A DNA stretch of 64,000 bases from Achromobacter xylosoxidans (GCF_001457475.1 NZ_LN831029.1:2232001-2296000), one strand, 5' to 3'. Positions 20,141 to 28,616 are shown, numbered from the stretch's first letter. Notes: a model not told the origin generated them from the sequence alone. Numbers and translations: made by a program.

Positions 20141-20153
20141 TCTTCTTCTTTGC

Positions 20154-20230
20154 AGGCGGTTAGCTCAGCTGGTTAGAGCGCCACGTTGACATCGTGGAGG
20201 TCGTTGGTTCGATTCCAATACCGCCTACCA
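20154..20230 (+). tRNA. tRNA-Val (anticodon GAC)
   Basis: 77 nt with encoded CCA. Acceptor AGGCGGT pairs with ACCGCCT; D-arm GCTCAGCTGGTTAGAGC; anticodon stem CCACG/CGTGG around loop TTGACAT gives GAC (Val); T-arm GTTGG-TTCGATT-CCAAT. It has its own promoter upstream and a terminator downstream. Confidence 0.96.
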
Positions 20231-20278
20231 AATTCCTGCAAAGTGAATGCCTGATAGAGCTAGTCAGGCATCACCCTG

Positions 20279-20313
20279 AAAAGCCGCGACAGTCCTGGAC
20301 TTCGCGGCTTTTT
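20279..20313 (+). terminator. Terminator after tRNA-Val
   Basis: Stem AAGCCGCG/CGCGGCTT with a 14-base loop and a T tract. A second hairpin, TGCCTGA/TCAGGCA at 20248-20270, lies just upstream. Confidence 0.75.
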
Positions 20314-20457
20314 GCTTTGGGTTTCGCGCGGGGCATTTCGCGCTTTTTGGGTAGTTTCCCTTGGAAGTCCATTGTATTGAGCCCATTGTTCGCCCCCGAA
20401 CATGCTCCGATGGTGCGGTAAGATGGCGGCGAAAATTCCAGCCAATGGGGACCCATC

Positions 20458-21363
20458 ATGACTGCTGCCAATCAAGACGATCAGAGCACAAAGCGCACTG
20501 CCGACCACTATTCCAAGCAATGGGGGAAGGATCTGAACTATCAGGGATTCGTCGAGGCGAACCCCGAGGCTGCCATGGTCATGCCCGGACGCCAGCTTGG
20601 TTGGGCGGATTTGTTCGACGAGATCAGGGCCCGCGCGAGTGTCGGGCCGATTTCGGTGTTGGATGCTGCCTGTGGCTTTGGCGACGTGACCCGGCGTCTG
20701 TATGAATCACCCATGCCAGCTCACCTCGAATATGTGGGAGCGGATATCCATGGCTCGCTCGATACGATCGATGCGCCTGCCGAGGCCAAGTTTGTCCAGT
20801 GGGATATCTCCAATCCGCTGCCAGGAAGCCAGAAATTCGACTACGTGATCTGTCGAGCAGCCCTGCACCACACGCCGGATCCGGCCAAGACCTACTCATC
20901 GTTGGTGTCCCAACTGAAGCCAGGCGGAAAGGTCGCCGTGTCGGTGTACGCAAAGAAAGCCCCGATGCGAGAAGCGCTTGACGATGCTTTCCGTGCCGCA
21001 ATTGTTCCCATGGGGAACGACGAGGCATTCGCTGTGGCGAATCAGTTTACAAGGCTGGGGGCCGACCTGCAGGCTTGCGCGGGGGAGATCAGGATAACCC
21101 AGGATCTGCCGTTCCTTGGCATCAAGACGGGCACGTATTCAATTCAGGAGTTCATCTACGATCATTTCCTGAAATGTTGGCACAACAAGAATTTCTCCAG
21201 CGAGCATTGTGATCTGATCAATTTTGATTGGTATCACCCCACGTTCGCTTATCGCTATTCCGCGGCCGAAGCGGTCGCATTTGCGGAGCGCAATGGCCTC
21301 GAAATCGTGAGGTTCACATCCATCAAGGCACAGCATTATCTGGAAGCGATGCTGGCTGAATAG
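20458..21363 (+). CDS. Class I SAM-dependent methyltransferase
   Basis: 301 residues. Motif I VLDAACGFGDVTRRL, an acidic strand end VGADIHGS, and the post-motif DYVICRAALHHTPDP are typical of Methyltransf_11/25-type small-molecule methyltransferases. The C-terminal half (ITQDLPFLGIKTGTYSIQEF, KCWHNKNFSSEHCDL) is not familiar and may define the substrate. Base composition is visibly less GC-rich than neighbouring genes and the gene sits between a tRNA and a terminator, consistent with acquisition. Substrate unknown. Confidence 0.85.
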   Translation: MTAANQDDQSTKRTADHYSKQWGKDLNYQGFVEANPEAAMVMPGRQLGWADLFDEIRARASVGPISVLDAACGFGDVTRRLYESPMPAHLEYVGADIHGSLDTIDAPAEAKFVQWDISNPLPGSQKFDYVICRAALHHTPDPAKTYSSLVSQLKPGGKVAVSVYAKKAPMREALDDAFRAAIVPMGNDEAFAVANQFTRLGADLQACAGEIRITQDLPFLGIKTGTYSIQEFIYDHFLKCWHNKNFSSEHCDLINFDWYHPTFAYRYSAAEAVAFAERNGLEIVRFTSIKAQHYLEAMLAE

Positions 21364-21392
21364 CCTGTTGTCGAGCGACCGGACCATTTGCG

Positions 21393-21419
21393 GCCCGCGA
21401 AAGCGGGCTTTATTTTTTT
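21393..21419 (+). terminator. Terminator after the methyltransferase gene
   Basis: GCCCGC-GAAA-GCGGGC stem-loop followed by TTTATTTTTTT. Confidence 0.87.
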
Positions 21420-21568
21420 GGCGTACCGATGGGCACACGCCACCCATCTTTCCGGAGAGGGCGTGCGCCTGTATGCGCTTCATGTCGAATGCGGGACGGA
21501 CTCATGCAGGTACGCTACTTGCTCAGGGCTTGCCGCCAGTGCGTATGTTCTTTCCAGGAGAAGCTGCA

Positions 21569-21787
21569 ATGTCCCTTGTCGTGTTTGACTCCCATGCCCC
21601 GACGGCGCCGGCCGTCACCAAAGCCGAACGATGTGCACGGAGTACGCTAGCGGCTGCACAGCGGCTCCTGTACCCGGAAAGTAACTTGTCGCCCATGTCA
21701 CAGGTGGAGCTGGAATTGGCGCGGTATGTCAAAGAGACATACCGGCCGCGCTTCACTTCGCGTTCTTATCCAGAAACCGCCGGATGA
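21569..21787 (+). CDS. Small hypothetical protein
   Basis: 72 residues (MSLVVFDSHAPTAPAVTKAE...). AGGAGA lies 8 bases before the ATG, which favours translation. No motif recognised. The 3' end overlaps the convergent hydrolase gene by 35 bp, which is a mild argument against it. Confidence 0.45.
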   Translation: MSLVVFDSHAPTAPAVTKAERCARSTLAAAQRLLYPESNLSPMSQVELELARYVKETYRPRFTSRSYPETAG

Positions 21788-22688
21788 CCGCGCCGATCTC
21801 GGCTCCGTGGGTTTCCAGCGCCAGATGGCCGGTGTCGTAGAAGCGCACGTCGGCGCCCGGGATATCCCGCTTCCAGGCCTCGGCGCCGGCGGGCAGGAAA
21901 AAGGGATCGTTCTTGCCCCACACGGCCAGCAGCGGCGGCTGGTGCTTGCGGAAGTACGCCTGGAACTCCGGATACTTCTGGACGTTGGAGGCGTAGTCTA
22001 GCAGCAGGTCGAGCTGGACGTCGGTATTGCCGGGCCGGGAAACCAGGTGGCCTTCGAGCGCAATCGCGTCGGGGGCCACAAGGGTCTGGTCCGGAACGCC
22101 TTCGAGGTATTGCCATCGGATCGAGGCCGGCGTGGCGAACTCGCGCAGGGCGTCGCGGTTGGCCTGCGATGGGTCCTTCCAGTATTTCTGGATGGGCGCC
22201 CAGCCCGTCCCCAGCCCCTCTTCGTACGCGTTGCCGTTCTGCGAAATGATGGCGCTGATGCGCGCCGGGTGTTCCGCGGCGAGGCGCCAGCCCACCGGGG
22301 CGCCATAGTCGAACACCTGCATGGCGTAGCGATCCAGCCCCAGTTGCCGCGTGAACTGTCCAATGGTCTTGGCGAGCTGGTCGAAGGTGTAGTCATATTG
22401 CCCGCGCGCGGGGGCTTCGGTGAAGCCAAAGCCGGGCAAGTCGGGCGCAATGACGCGGTACCCGTCCGCAAGCAGCGGGATGAGATTGCGGTACATGAAT
22501 GAAGAGGCGGCGTAGCCGTGCAGCAGAAGCACGATGGGCGCATCGCGCGGGCCTGCCTCCCGGTAGAACACCTTCACGTCTCCCACCTGTTCGAACCGAT
22601 GATGGACCTGCAGATCGGCCGCGGATACGCCCGCGGTCAACGGGGTCGAGGGCAGGCCGCTGGTTTCCGTCGCGCTATTCGAAGTCAT
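21753..22688 (-). CDS. Alpha/beta hydrolase (haloalkane dehalogenase/epoxide hydrolase-like)
   Basis: 311 residues. The oxyanion-hole region is LLHGYAASSF, and the nucleophile position holds Asp127 in MQVFDYGAPVGW instead of Ser, as in dehalogenases and epoxide hydrolases; acid and base are likely in LLAVWGKNDPFF and YDTGHLALETH. No signal peptide. It is transcribed divergently from a CGNR zinc-finger gene with only 95 bp between, which suggests control by that regulator. Substrate unknown; an esterase-like role is unlikely given the Asp nucleophile. Confidence 0.85.
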   Translation of the reverse strand: MTSNSATETSGLPSTPLTAGVSAADLQVHHRFEQVGDVKVFYREAGPRDAPIVLLLHGYAASSFMYRNLIPLLADGYRVIAPDLPGFGFTEAPARGQYDYTFDQLAKTIGQFTRQLGLDRYAMQVFDYGAPVGWRLAAEHPARISAIISQNGNAYEEGLGTGWAPIQKYWKDPSQANRDALREFATPASIRWQYLEGVPDQTLVAPDAIALEGHLVSRPGNTDVQLDLLLDYASNVQKYPEFQAYFRKHQPPLLAVWGKNDPFFLPAGAEAWKRDIPGADVRFYDTGHLALETHGAEIGAVIRRFLDKNAK

Positions 22689-22783
22689 GATGCATTTCCT
22701 TTGTAACCGTTGAATTTGGTTTTTCAGGTTACTTTGGATTTTAGTAACTGGTCAAATTTATTTTTATAGGTTACATTTATCCC
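22689..22783. promoter_or_regulatory. Divergent promoter with four GTAAC/GGTTAC half-sites
   Basis: In this AT-rich 95-bp gap GTAACC occurs at 22703-22708, GGTTAC at 22727-22732, GTAAC at 22744-22748 and GGTTAC at 22769-22774, forming two inverted pairs. This is the expected layout for an operator shared by the hydrolase and the CGNR regulator. Confidence 0.6.
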
Positions 22784-23377
22784 ATGCCAGACACCGCACA
22801 AAATCAAAAACCCCCGCTTTTCGTGGGCGACGACCTTGCACTCGATTTCATCAACACTGAATACGGGGTGGGGGCGGCGCGCCACGACTGTTTCGGCGAC
22901 GATGACGCCGTGCTCGCATGGTTGAAATTGGCGGATGTGTTGCCGCGGGGGACCCGCGTGGCGCCCCCGGGCCTGCGGGAGCTGGCCCTGCAATTGCGCG
23001 AAAGCGCTCGATCCTTGTTGCAGGCCGCCAAGTCGGGCGGCGACTCGGACGCCAGCGTGGTCAACCACGTGCTCAAGGCGGGCGGGGCGGCCACGGAATT
23101 GGCGTGGGACGGCGCCAGCCAGTCCTTCAAGGCGGTCAGGCCGCGCCGCCTGGACGACGCGGCCGGCATGCTCGAGCCTGTTGCCCGAGCCATCGTCGAA
23201 TTGCTGACCGACACGCCGTTGGCGCTTGTGCGGCAATGCGAGGCGCATGACTGCACGCTCATGTTCCATGACAGGACCAAGTCGCATCGGCGCCGCTGGT
23301 GCAGCATGGCGCTATGCGGCAACCGGATGAAGGTCGCGGCGTTCCGGTCGCGCAAGAAGGAGAGCGAGTCCGATTGA
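22784..23377 (+). CDS. CGNR zinc-finger (ABATE-domain) regulator
   Basis: 197 residues. The N-terminal ABATE-type domain starts FVGDDLALDFINTEYGVG; the C-terminal zinc finger has CEAHDC followed by RRRWCSMALCGNR, the family signature, with a basic tail. Proteins of this family are putative transcription regulators, often next to the gene they control. Here the divergent neighbour is the Asp-nucleophile hydrolase. Confidence 0.9.
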   Translation: MPDTAQNQKPPLFVGDDLALDFINTEYGVGAARHDCFGDDDAVLAWLKLADVLPRGTRVAPPGLRELALQLRESARSLLQAAKSGGDSDASVVNHVLKAGGAATELAWDGASQSFKAVRPRRLDDAAGMLEPVARAIVELLTDTPLALVRQCEAHDCTLMFHDRTKSHRRRWCSMALCGNRMKVAAFRSRKKESESD

Positions 23378-23497
23378 TGCCCGGGACTGCTCAAACCGCC
23401 GCGCCCGGAGTTCGTGAGAATTCATGAAACTGTGCCCCGTTTCATTTTGTAGGATTCCCCGCAAGAGGAATTGAAAGACAAATGAAAGGTGAGGGCG

Positions 23498-23707
23498 ATG
23501 GCGGATTGTGAAGATTGCAGGGCAATCGTGCGGGCCACCTCGGGCGCGGCGGGCCATGACCAGTTGATCAGCCTGGGCTACGTGCGCAGCCTTGCCGCGG
23601 TGCAGGGCGGGGCGCGGCACGAAGCATTCGTCTGCTCGGCCTGCAGTGCCGAGTGGAATTACGTGCATGGCAAGCGCGCCGAGCCCGCGGGCTGGCTGCG
23701 GAGCTGA
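23498..23707 (+). CDS. Small zinc-ribbon-like protein
   Basis: 69 residues with two CxxC pairs (CEDC near residue 4 and CSAC near residue 47), consistent with a zinc ribbon. AAAGGTGAGG stands just before the ATG. Function unknown. Confidence 0.6.
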   Translation: MADCEDCRAIVRATSGAAGHDQLISLGYVRSLAAVQGGARHEAFVCSACSAEWNYVHGKRAEPAGWLRS

Positions 23708-23715
23708 TCCGGCTT

Positions 23716-24030
23716 TCAGGGCAGGGGGATGTTGCCGGTCGAGAGGGTCGCCGCCAGCCGCATGTTGGTATTGCGGATCCAGCCGGGAATCAGGAAGGCG
23801 TCGACGATCACCCAGATTCCCACGGCCGCCAGCAGTACCAATCCCACGCCGATGACGCTGAGGGCGATGCCGACAATGGTGAGCGCGAGCATGGCGATGG
23901 CCGATCCGGTCCTGCCGGTATAGAAGCGATGCCCGCCCGCGCTGCCCAGGAAGAACCATAGGAGGTAGGCCACGCCGACGCTTTTGCGATTGGCGTCGTA
24001 CATCATGGTTTGCATGGCGGGACTGTTCAC
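23716..24030 (-). CDS. TM2-domain membrane protein
   Basis: 104 residues if it starts at the GTG at 24030, which has GGAGA 4 bases upstream; ATGs at 24015, 24006 and 24003 are alternatives. KSVGVAYLLWFFLGSAGGHRFYTGR is the TM2 pattern (written here by its key parts: two membrane segments joined by a GxHRFY loop), and a further hydrophobic segment IGVGLVLLAAVGIWVIVDAF follows. Small inner-membrane protein of unknown role. Confidence 0.83.
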   Translation of the reverse strand: MNSPAMQTMMYDANRKSVGVAYLLWFFLGSAGGHRFYTGRTGSAIAMLALTIVGIALSVIGVGLVLLAAVGIWVIVDAFLIPGWIRNTNMRLAATLSTGNIPLP

Positions 24031-24057
24031 GTTATCTCCGGGAAGAACCAAAGGTCT

Positions 24058-24078
24058 GGCCGGCGGTATCCGCCGGCC
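24058..24078. promoter_or_regulatory. Perfect 9-bp hairpin upstream of the TM2 gene
   Basis: GGCCGGCGG-TAT-CCGCCGGCC, 27 bp upstream of the TM2 start and about 145 bp past the HD-protein stop on the same strand. There is no T tract on either side, so an mRNA end or leader structure is more likely than a classical terminator. Confidence 0.5.
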
Positions 24079-24223
24079 GCAAGTTGGCGAATGATTTTTC
24101 GCCGCGTCAGATGATTGGTTCTTTCGAAGTGTCCGGCTAGGGCTGCGGGCCAAATCTCGGACTGCTGAACAGCGCGGGGACGTGTCCGAGTCTTCCCGCG
24201 TCGGGGCATCTCTCGCCCCGGAT

Positions 24224-24757
24224 TCAACGGGCCTGCAAACAGCGCCCGACCATTTCCATATAGTGTTCCAGCGGCGGCGTGGACAGGCCGACCACTTTGG
24301 CCTGGTCGTCATAGCGGCGCAGGCGCACCGCGGCCTGGGCGTGTGGCTGCGCGGCGAACGCGTCGGCCTGTGCCGGGGTGAACACGCCGCCCTGCAGCGC
24401 CAGGCTCTGCACCGAGGCGGGCGACAGGGTGTCCAGATAGGCGGGTTCGATCACGCCCAGATAGCGCTTGGCGGCAACGTGCAGGCGCACCGGCGCCGTG
24501 ATCGCGTCGCCGAACAGCGGGGCGAGGGCTTCGGCGGCCACATCCTGGTGGCGCATGTCGGTGGTGATGCTCTCGGCCAGCATCAGGTGGCCGAGGTCGT
24601 GCAGCAGCGCGGCGACGATCACGGCTTCGGACTCGCCGGCCTGTTCGGCCAGTTGCGCGCATTGCAGCGCGTGTTCGGTCTGGCTGATGGCTTCGCCGCC
24701 GTAGTAGGCGGCGCCATGGCGGGCGAACAGGTCCTGGATGATGGGCAGGGTAAGCAT
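24224..24757 (-). CDS. PhnZ-like HD-domain protein (possible mixed-valent di-iron oxygenase)
   Basis: 177 residues from the ATG at 24757. The HD pair is H53-D54 in AALLHDLGHLM. The N-terminus YYGGEAISQTEHALQ places Tyr19, Glu22 and His29 at the spacing seen in PhnZ (Tyr24, Glu27, His34, His58, Asp59 with a constant offset of five). PhnZ uses a di-iron centre to cleave the C-P bond of hydroxylated 2-aminoethylphosphonate. No PhnY partner or phosphonate gene is near, so the actual substrate is open; the older annotation would be HD-domain phosphohydrolase. Confidence 0.8.
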   Translation of the reverse strand: MLTLPIIQDLFARHGAAYYGGEAISQTEHALQCAQLAEQAGESEAVIVAALLHDLGHLMLAESITTDMRHQDVAAEALAPLFGDAITAPVRLHVAAKRYLGVIEPAYLDTLSPASVQSLALQGGVFTPAQADAFAAQPHAQAAVRLRRYDDQAKVVGLSTPPLEHYMEMVGRCLQAR

Positions 24758-24936
24758 GGGTGGATACCTTCGAGGCAGTGGATCGGTGGAGAAGATATGC
24801 CTCGAGAGTGACATCTAGATGACTAGAGCATTTTCGCGTCCCGGCACGAATGCGCGCAGGGGCGCCGCGCGTTCGATGGGCCCGCATCGCGATGCCCGGG
24901 CCATGCTGTCCCGCGTCCGGCGGGCGGTCAGGCGCG

Positions 24937-25146
24937 CTAGCTGCAGGTCAGGATGTTGATCCAGGCGATGGCGCTGGCCAGCAATCCCGCGGCTTGTACC
25001 CGTTCCGGTGTCTGGCGGCCGGCCTGCAATTGCGCCAGCGCCTTCTTCATGTGCATGAGCGGCGTGCCTTCCGTCTCGGTGGCGGGCGGCACCGCGGGCG
25101 CTGCGCGCGGGCGGCGGGTCTTGGCGTTGAGCGGTTCGGTGGTCAA
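24937..25146 (-). CDS. Small protein with TTG start and C-terminal hydrophobic segment
   Basis: 69 residues. No ATG fits, but a TTG at 25146 follows AGGAGG by 6 bases, a strong ribosome site. The sequence has a basic, Pro/Ala-rich first half and a weakly hydrophobic end (AAGLLASAIAWINILTCS). Divergent from the YbaN-family gene. Function unknown. Confidence 0.5.
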   Translation of the reverse strand: MTTEPLNAKTRRPRAAPAVPPATETEGTPLMHMKKALAQLQAGRQTPERVQAAGLLASAIAWINILTCS

Positions 25147-25209
25147 GAAGGCCTCCTGGAGGGGGCGCCGGTCGCGGCGGGAGGGGATCTGACCGAAGGG
25201 AGGGCGCAA

Positions 25210-25668
25210 ATGTTCCGGGCAGGCAACTGCGTTATCCTGCACCCCATCATGATGAAAGCACTTTGGCTGATCCTGGGTTGCGCGATGCTGGCGCTGGGCG
25301 TGATCGGCGCCTTCCTGCCGGTGATGCCGACGACGATTTTCCTGATTCTGGCGGTGGCCTGCTTTTCGCGTTCGTCCCCACGGCTGGAACGCTGGCTGCT
25401 GGATAGCCCCACCTACGGCCCGTCGCTGCGCGCCTGGCGCGAGCAGGGGGCGGTGTCGCGCAAAGGCAAGCTGTATGCCTCGCTGGGCATGGCGGTGGGC
25501 TACGGCCTGTTCTGGTGGGGCGCGCATCCGTCGCCTTTGCTCGCATCCGGCGTCGGCCTTTTTTTCCTGGCAAGCGCCGCCTACGTGCTGACGCGCCCTA
25601 GCCCGCAAGCGCCTGATATCTCAAAGGAAAACACCGACGAGCCGAGCGGCCCGGCGGCCGGTCGCTGA
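25210..25668 (+). CDS. YbaN/DUF454 inner-membrane protein
   Basis: 152 residues from the ATG at 25210, which has GGGAGG about 6 bases upstream; ATGs at 25249 and 25252 would match the usual family N-terminus (MKALWLILGC) but lack a ribosome site. FLPVMPTTIFLILAVACFSRSSPR is the family signature, in short form PVMPTT and CFSRSSPR, with two to three membrane segments. Function of the family is not established. Confidence 0.85.
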   Translation: MFRAGNCVILHPIMMKALWLILGCAMLALGVIGAFLPVMPTTIFLILAVACFSRSSPRLERWLLDSPTYGPSLRAWREQGAVSRKGKLYASLGMAVGYGLFWWGAHPSPLLASGVGLFFLASAAYVLTRPSPQAPDISKENTDEPSGPAAGR

Positions 25669-25763
25669 GGCCGGACTGAAAGCCCGGCCCCTGCGTGACG
25701 CGCCGAAATCAACGCATCTTTTTCCTCTACATTGCGGGCGTCGCCGGAGCGTTGCCGCCGCCG

Positions 25764-27545
25764 TCAGTGCGAATGCCGGGGATCACCGCGCGTTTCGACC
25801 ACCTTCAGGTACAGGGTGGCGGGTTCCAGGCAGCCGCCGGTTGACAACTGGCCGACCAGTTGCCGGTACAGCTCCTGCCACGGCGTCTGGGCCGGCGGCG
25901 GCTGGTAGGGCGGATCCTGCCGCCGCCGCGCCAGTTCGGCTTCGTCCACCAGCGCGATGACGCTGCGCTGGTTCAGGTCGACGCGGATGCGGTCGCCGGT
26001 GCGCAGCAGCGCCAGACCGCCACCCACGGCGGCTTCTGGCGACATGTTCAGGATCGACGGACTGGCCGAGGTGCCGCTCTGGCGGCCGTCGCCCAGGCAG
26101 GGCAGCGAGTCGATGCCGCGCTTGATCAGGTGCGATGGCGGCGCCATGTTGACGACCTCGGCGCTGCCCGGATAGCCGACCGTGCCGGCGCCGCGGATGA
26201 CCAGGATGCAGTGTTCGTCGATGTTCAGGGCCGGGTCTTCGATGCGCGCGTGGTAGTCCTCCGGTCCTTCGAACACGATGGCCCGGGCCTCGAAGGCATT
26301 CTCGTCGCCGGGCGCGGACAGGTAGGCGCGGCGGAACGCCTCGCCCACCACCGACATCTTGATGACCGCGCTGTCGAAGAAATTGCCCGACAGCACGATG
26401 AAGCCGGCGCGGTGCTTGAGCGGCGCGTCGCAGCCGCGGATGACGTCGGCGTCGTGGGTCTTGGCGCCGGCCGCGATTTCGCCGATGGTCTTGCCGGACA
26501 CGGTGGCGCAGTCGGCGTGCAGGCGGCCGGCGGCCAGCAGTTCGTGCATCACGGCCGGCACGCCGCCGGCGCGGTGGAAGCCCTCGCCCAGGTGTTCGCC
26601 GGCGGGCACGCAGTTCACCAGCAGCGGCACGTCTTCGCCCAGCCGCTGCCAGTCTTCCAGGCTCAGGTCGATGCCGGCATGGCGCGCCATGGCGATCAGG
26701 TGCGGCGGACAGTTGCTGGACGCGCCCAGCGCCGAGGCGACGACGATGGCGTTCTCGAAGGCCTCGCGCGTCAGGATGCGGGACGGGCGCAGGTCCTCGC
26801 GCACCATGTCGCAGATGCGCAGGCCGGTGGCGTAGGCCATCTGCCCGCGTTCGCGGTAGGGCGCGGGGATGCTGGCGCAGGTGGGCAGCGACATGCCCAG
26901 CGCCTCGGCCAAGGAATTCATGGACAGCGCCGTGCCCATGGTGTTGCAGTGGCCGATCGAGGGCGAGGAGGCGGTGGCCAGCGTCATGAAGCCCTCGTAG
27001 TCCAGCTTGCCCGCGGCCATCAGGTTGCGGGCATGCCAGATGACCGTGCCGGACCCGACGCGCTGGCCGTCATGCCAGCCGTCCAGCATCGGGCCGCCGG
27101 ACAGCACGATGGCGGGAATGTCGACGGTGGCCGCCGCCATCAGGCAGGCGGGCGTGGTCTTGTCGCAGCCCGTGGTCAGCACCACGCCGTCCAGCGGATA
27201 GCCGTGCAGGATCTCCACCAGGCCCAGGTAGGCCAGGTTGCGGTCCAGCGCCGCGGTCGGGCGGCGGCCCTGCTCGGCCAGCGGATGCACCGGGAACTCC
27301 ATCGGGATGCCGCCGGCGTCGCGGATGCCGGCCTTGATGCGTTCGGCCAGCGCCAGGTGGTGGCGGTTGCAGGGCGCCAGGTCGCTGCCGGTCTGGGCGA
27401 TGCCGATGATGGGCCGGCCCGATTGCAGTTCCTGGCGCGTCAGGCCGTAGTTCAGGTAGCGCTCGACGTAGATCGCCGTCATGTCGGCGTGGGCGGGATC
27501 GTCGAACCATTTCTGGCTGCGCAGCTTGCGGGGAGTGTCGGTCAT
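25764..27545 (-). CDS. IlvD/Edd-family sugar-acid dehydratase (arabinonate/xylonate type)
   Basis: 593 residues. Dehydrates a sugar acid to a 2-keto-3-deoxy acid. Cluster-ligand cysteines lie at Cys59 (APCNRHH), Cys127 (TTGCDKT) and Cys200 (IGHCNTMG), the arrangement of the [2Fe-2S] pentonate dehydratases, and the catalytic Ser lies in DGRQSGTSAS near residue 490. Length and motifs separate it from the isoleucine-valine enzyme. It is the last gene of the TRAP operon, so the transporter likely imports its substrate. Exact sugar acid is not determinable from sequence alone. Confidence 0.9.
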   Translation of the reverse strand: MTDTPRKLRSQKWFDDPAHADMTAIYVERYLNYGLTRQELQSGRPIIGIAQTGSDLAPCNRHHLALAERIKAGIRDAGGIPMEFPVHPLAEQGRRPTAALDRNLAYLGLVEILHGYPLDGVVLTTGCDKTTPACLMAAATVDIPAIVLSGGPMLDGWHDGQRVGSGTVIWHARNLMAAGKLDYEGFMTLATASSPSIGHCNTMGTALSMNSLAEALGMSLPTCASIPAPYRERGQMAYATGLRICDMVREDLRPSRILTREAFENAIVVASALGASSNCPPHLIAMARHAGIDLSLEDWQRLGEDVPLLVNCVPAGEHLGEGFHRAGGVPAVMHELLAAGRLHADCATVSGKTIGEIAAGAKTHDADVIRGCDAPLKHRAGFIVLSGNFFDSAVIKMSVVGEAFRRAYLSAPGDENAFEARAIVFEGPEDYHARIEDPALNIDEHCILVIRGAGTVGYPGSAEVVNMAPPSHLIKRGIDSLPCLGDGRQSGTSASPSILNMSPEAAVGGGLALLRTGDRIRVDLNQRSVIALVDEAELARRRQDPPYQPPPAQTPWQELYRQLVGQLSTGGCLEPATLYLKVVETRGDPRHSH

Positions 27546-27573
27546 GGGTGCCTCGTGTGCTTCGGTGATGCGT

Positions 27574-27593
27574 GGCGCGCCGGCGGGCGCGCC
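27574..27593. promoter_or_regulatory. Intercistronic hairpin between dctP-like gene and dehydratase gene
   Basis: GGCGCGCC at 27574-27581 and again at 27586-27593 around a 4-base loop; the element is self-complementary so it folds on either strand. No T tract. Likely an mRNA-stabilising structure at the end of the binding-protein message. Confidence 0.5.
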
Positions 27594-27599
27594 GGGGAC

Positions 27600-28616
27600 C
27601 TAATTGCGTGCCTTGCTGATCTCGGCGTTCAGTTGCCGGACCAGGTCCGGGCCGAGTTCCTGGGTGTACTTGTCGACCACGGGCTGCACCTTCTCGCGCA
27701 TCCGCGCCACTTCCTCGGGCGACACGGTGTTGATCTTCATGCCCGCCTTTTCCAGCGTGCCCATCGCCTTGAGCGAATCGGCGCGGCTGTCCTTGCGTTC
27801 GAAGTCGCGCGAGGCCTCGGCGGCCTGGCGCACCAGCTTTTGTTCGTCGGGCGAGAGCTTGTCCCACCATTTCTTGGATGCCAGCACCACCCAGGGCGTG
27901 TAGACGTGGCGGGTGATCGTCAGGTAGGGCTGCACCTCGTAGAACTTGCTGCTCTGGATGGTGGTGATGGGGTTCTCCTGGCCATCGACCGTGCGCGTTT
28001 CCAGCGCCGTGAACAGTTCCGAGAACGGCATCGGCACCGCGTTCGCGCCCAGGGTGTTGAACACGCCCAGCGCGATCTGGTTCTGCATCACGCGCAGCTT
28101 GATGCCCTGCATGTCCTCGGCGCGCACGATGGGGTGCTTGGAGTTGGTCATGTTGCGAAAGCCATTTTCCCAGTACACCAGGCCCACCAGGCCTTTGGCT
28201 TCCAGCTTCTTGAGCAGGTCCTGGCCGAGCTGGCCGTCGAGCACCGCGTCGGCTTCTTTTTCGCTGTTGAACAGGAACGGCAGGTCGAACACGCCGAATT
28301 CCTTGACCATGCCGGCCAGCGGCGCGGTGGAGCCGACCATCATTTCCTGCGCGCCGCCGACCAGCGCGCCCTGCATCTGCTCGTCCGAGCCGAGGTTGGC
28401 CGAGCCGAAGGTCTTCATCTTCAGTTTGCCGCCGCTGATCTTCTCCAGTTCCTGCGCCAGGTGGCGGGCGGCGCGGCCCTGCACGCTGTCCTCGTTCAGG
28501 CCGTAGCCGAAGCGGATCAGGCGCGGCTTGACGTCGGCGGCCGCGGCGGCGCCGGCGAAGGCGCAGGACAGCGCGGCCGCCAGCACGACGAGACGGGTCT
28601 TGAAACGGATGTTCAT
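27600..28616 (-). CDS. TRAP transporter periplasmic binding protein DctP
   Basis: 338 residues from the ATG at 28616, preceded by AAGGAGGAAC. Signal peptide MNIRFKTRLVVLAAALSCAF with cleavage after AAA near residue 27. DctP-family blocks: FGYGLNEDSVQGRAARHLAQ, EMMVGSTAPLAG, LFTALETRTVDGQENPITTI with the conserved Arg before the ligand site (GIKLRVMQN). Captures the sugar acid for the DctQM proteins encoded just upstream in the operon. Confidence 0.93.
   Translation of the reverse strand: MNIRFKTRLVVLAAALSCAFAGAAAAADVKPRLIRFGYGLNEDSVQGRAARHLAQELEKISGGKLKMKTFGSANLGSDEQMQGALVGGAQEMMVGSTAPLAGMVKEFGVFDLPFLFNSEKEADAVLDGQLGQDLLKKLEAKGLVGLVYWENGFRNMTNSKHPIVRAEDMQGIKLRVMQNQIALGVFNTLGANAVPMPFSELFTALETRTVDGQENPITTIQSSKFYEVQPYLTITRHVYTPWVVLASKKWWDKLSPDEQKLVRQAAEASRDFERKDSRADSLKAMGTLEKAGMKINTVSPEEVARMREKVQPVVDKYTQELGPDLVRQLNAEISKARN

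Noticed and set aside
20206..21420. Integration site (att repeat) of a genomic island at tRNA-Val
   Set aside because: No second copy of the tRNA 3' end and no integrase gene were found in the window.
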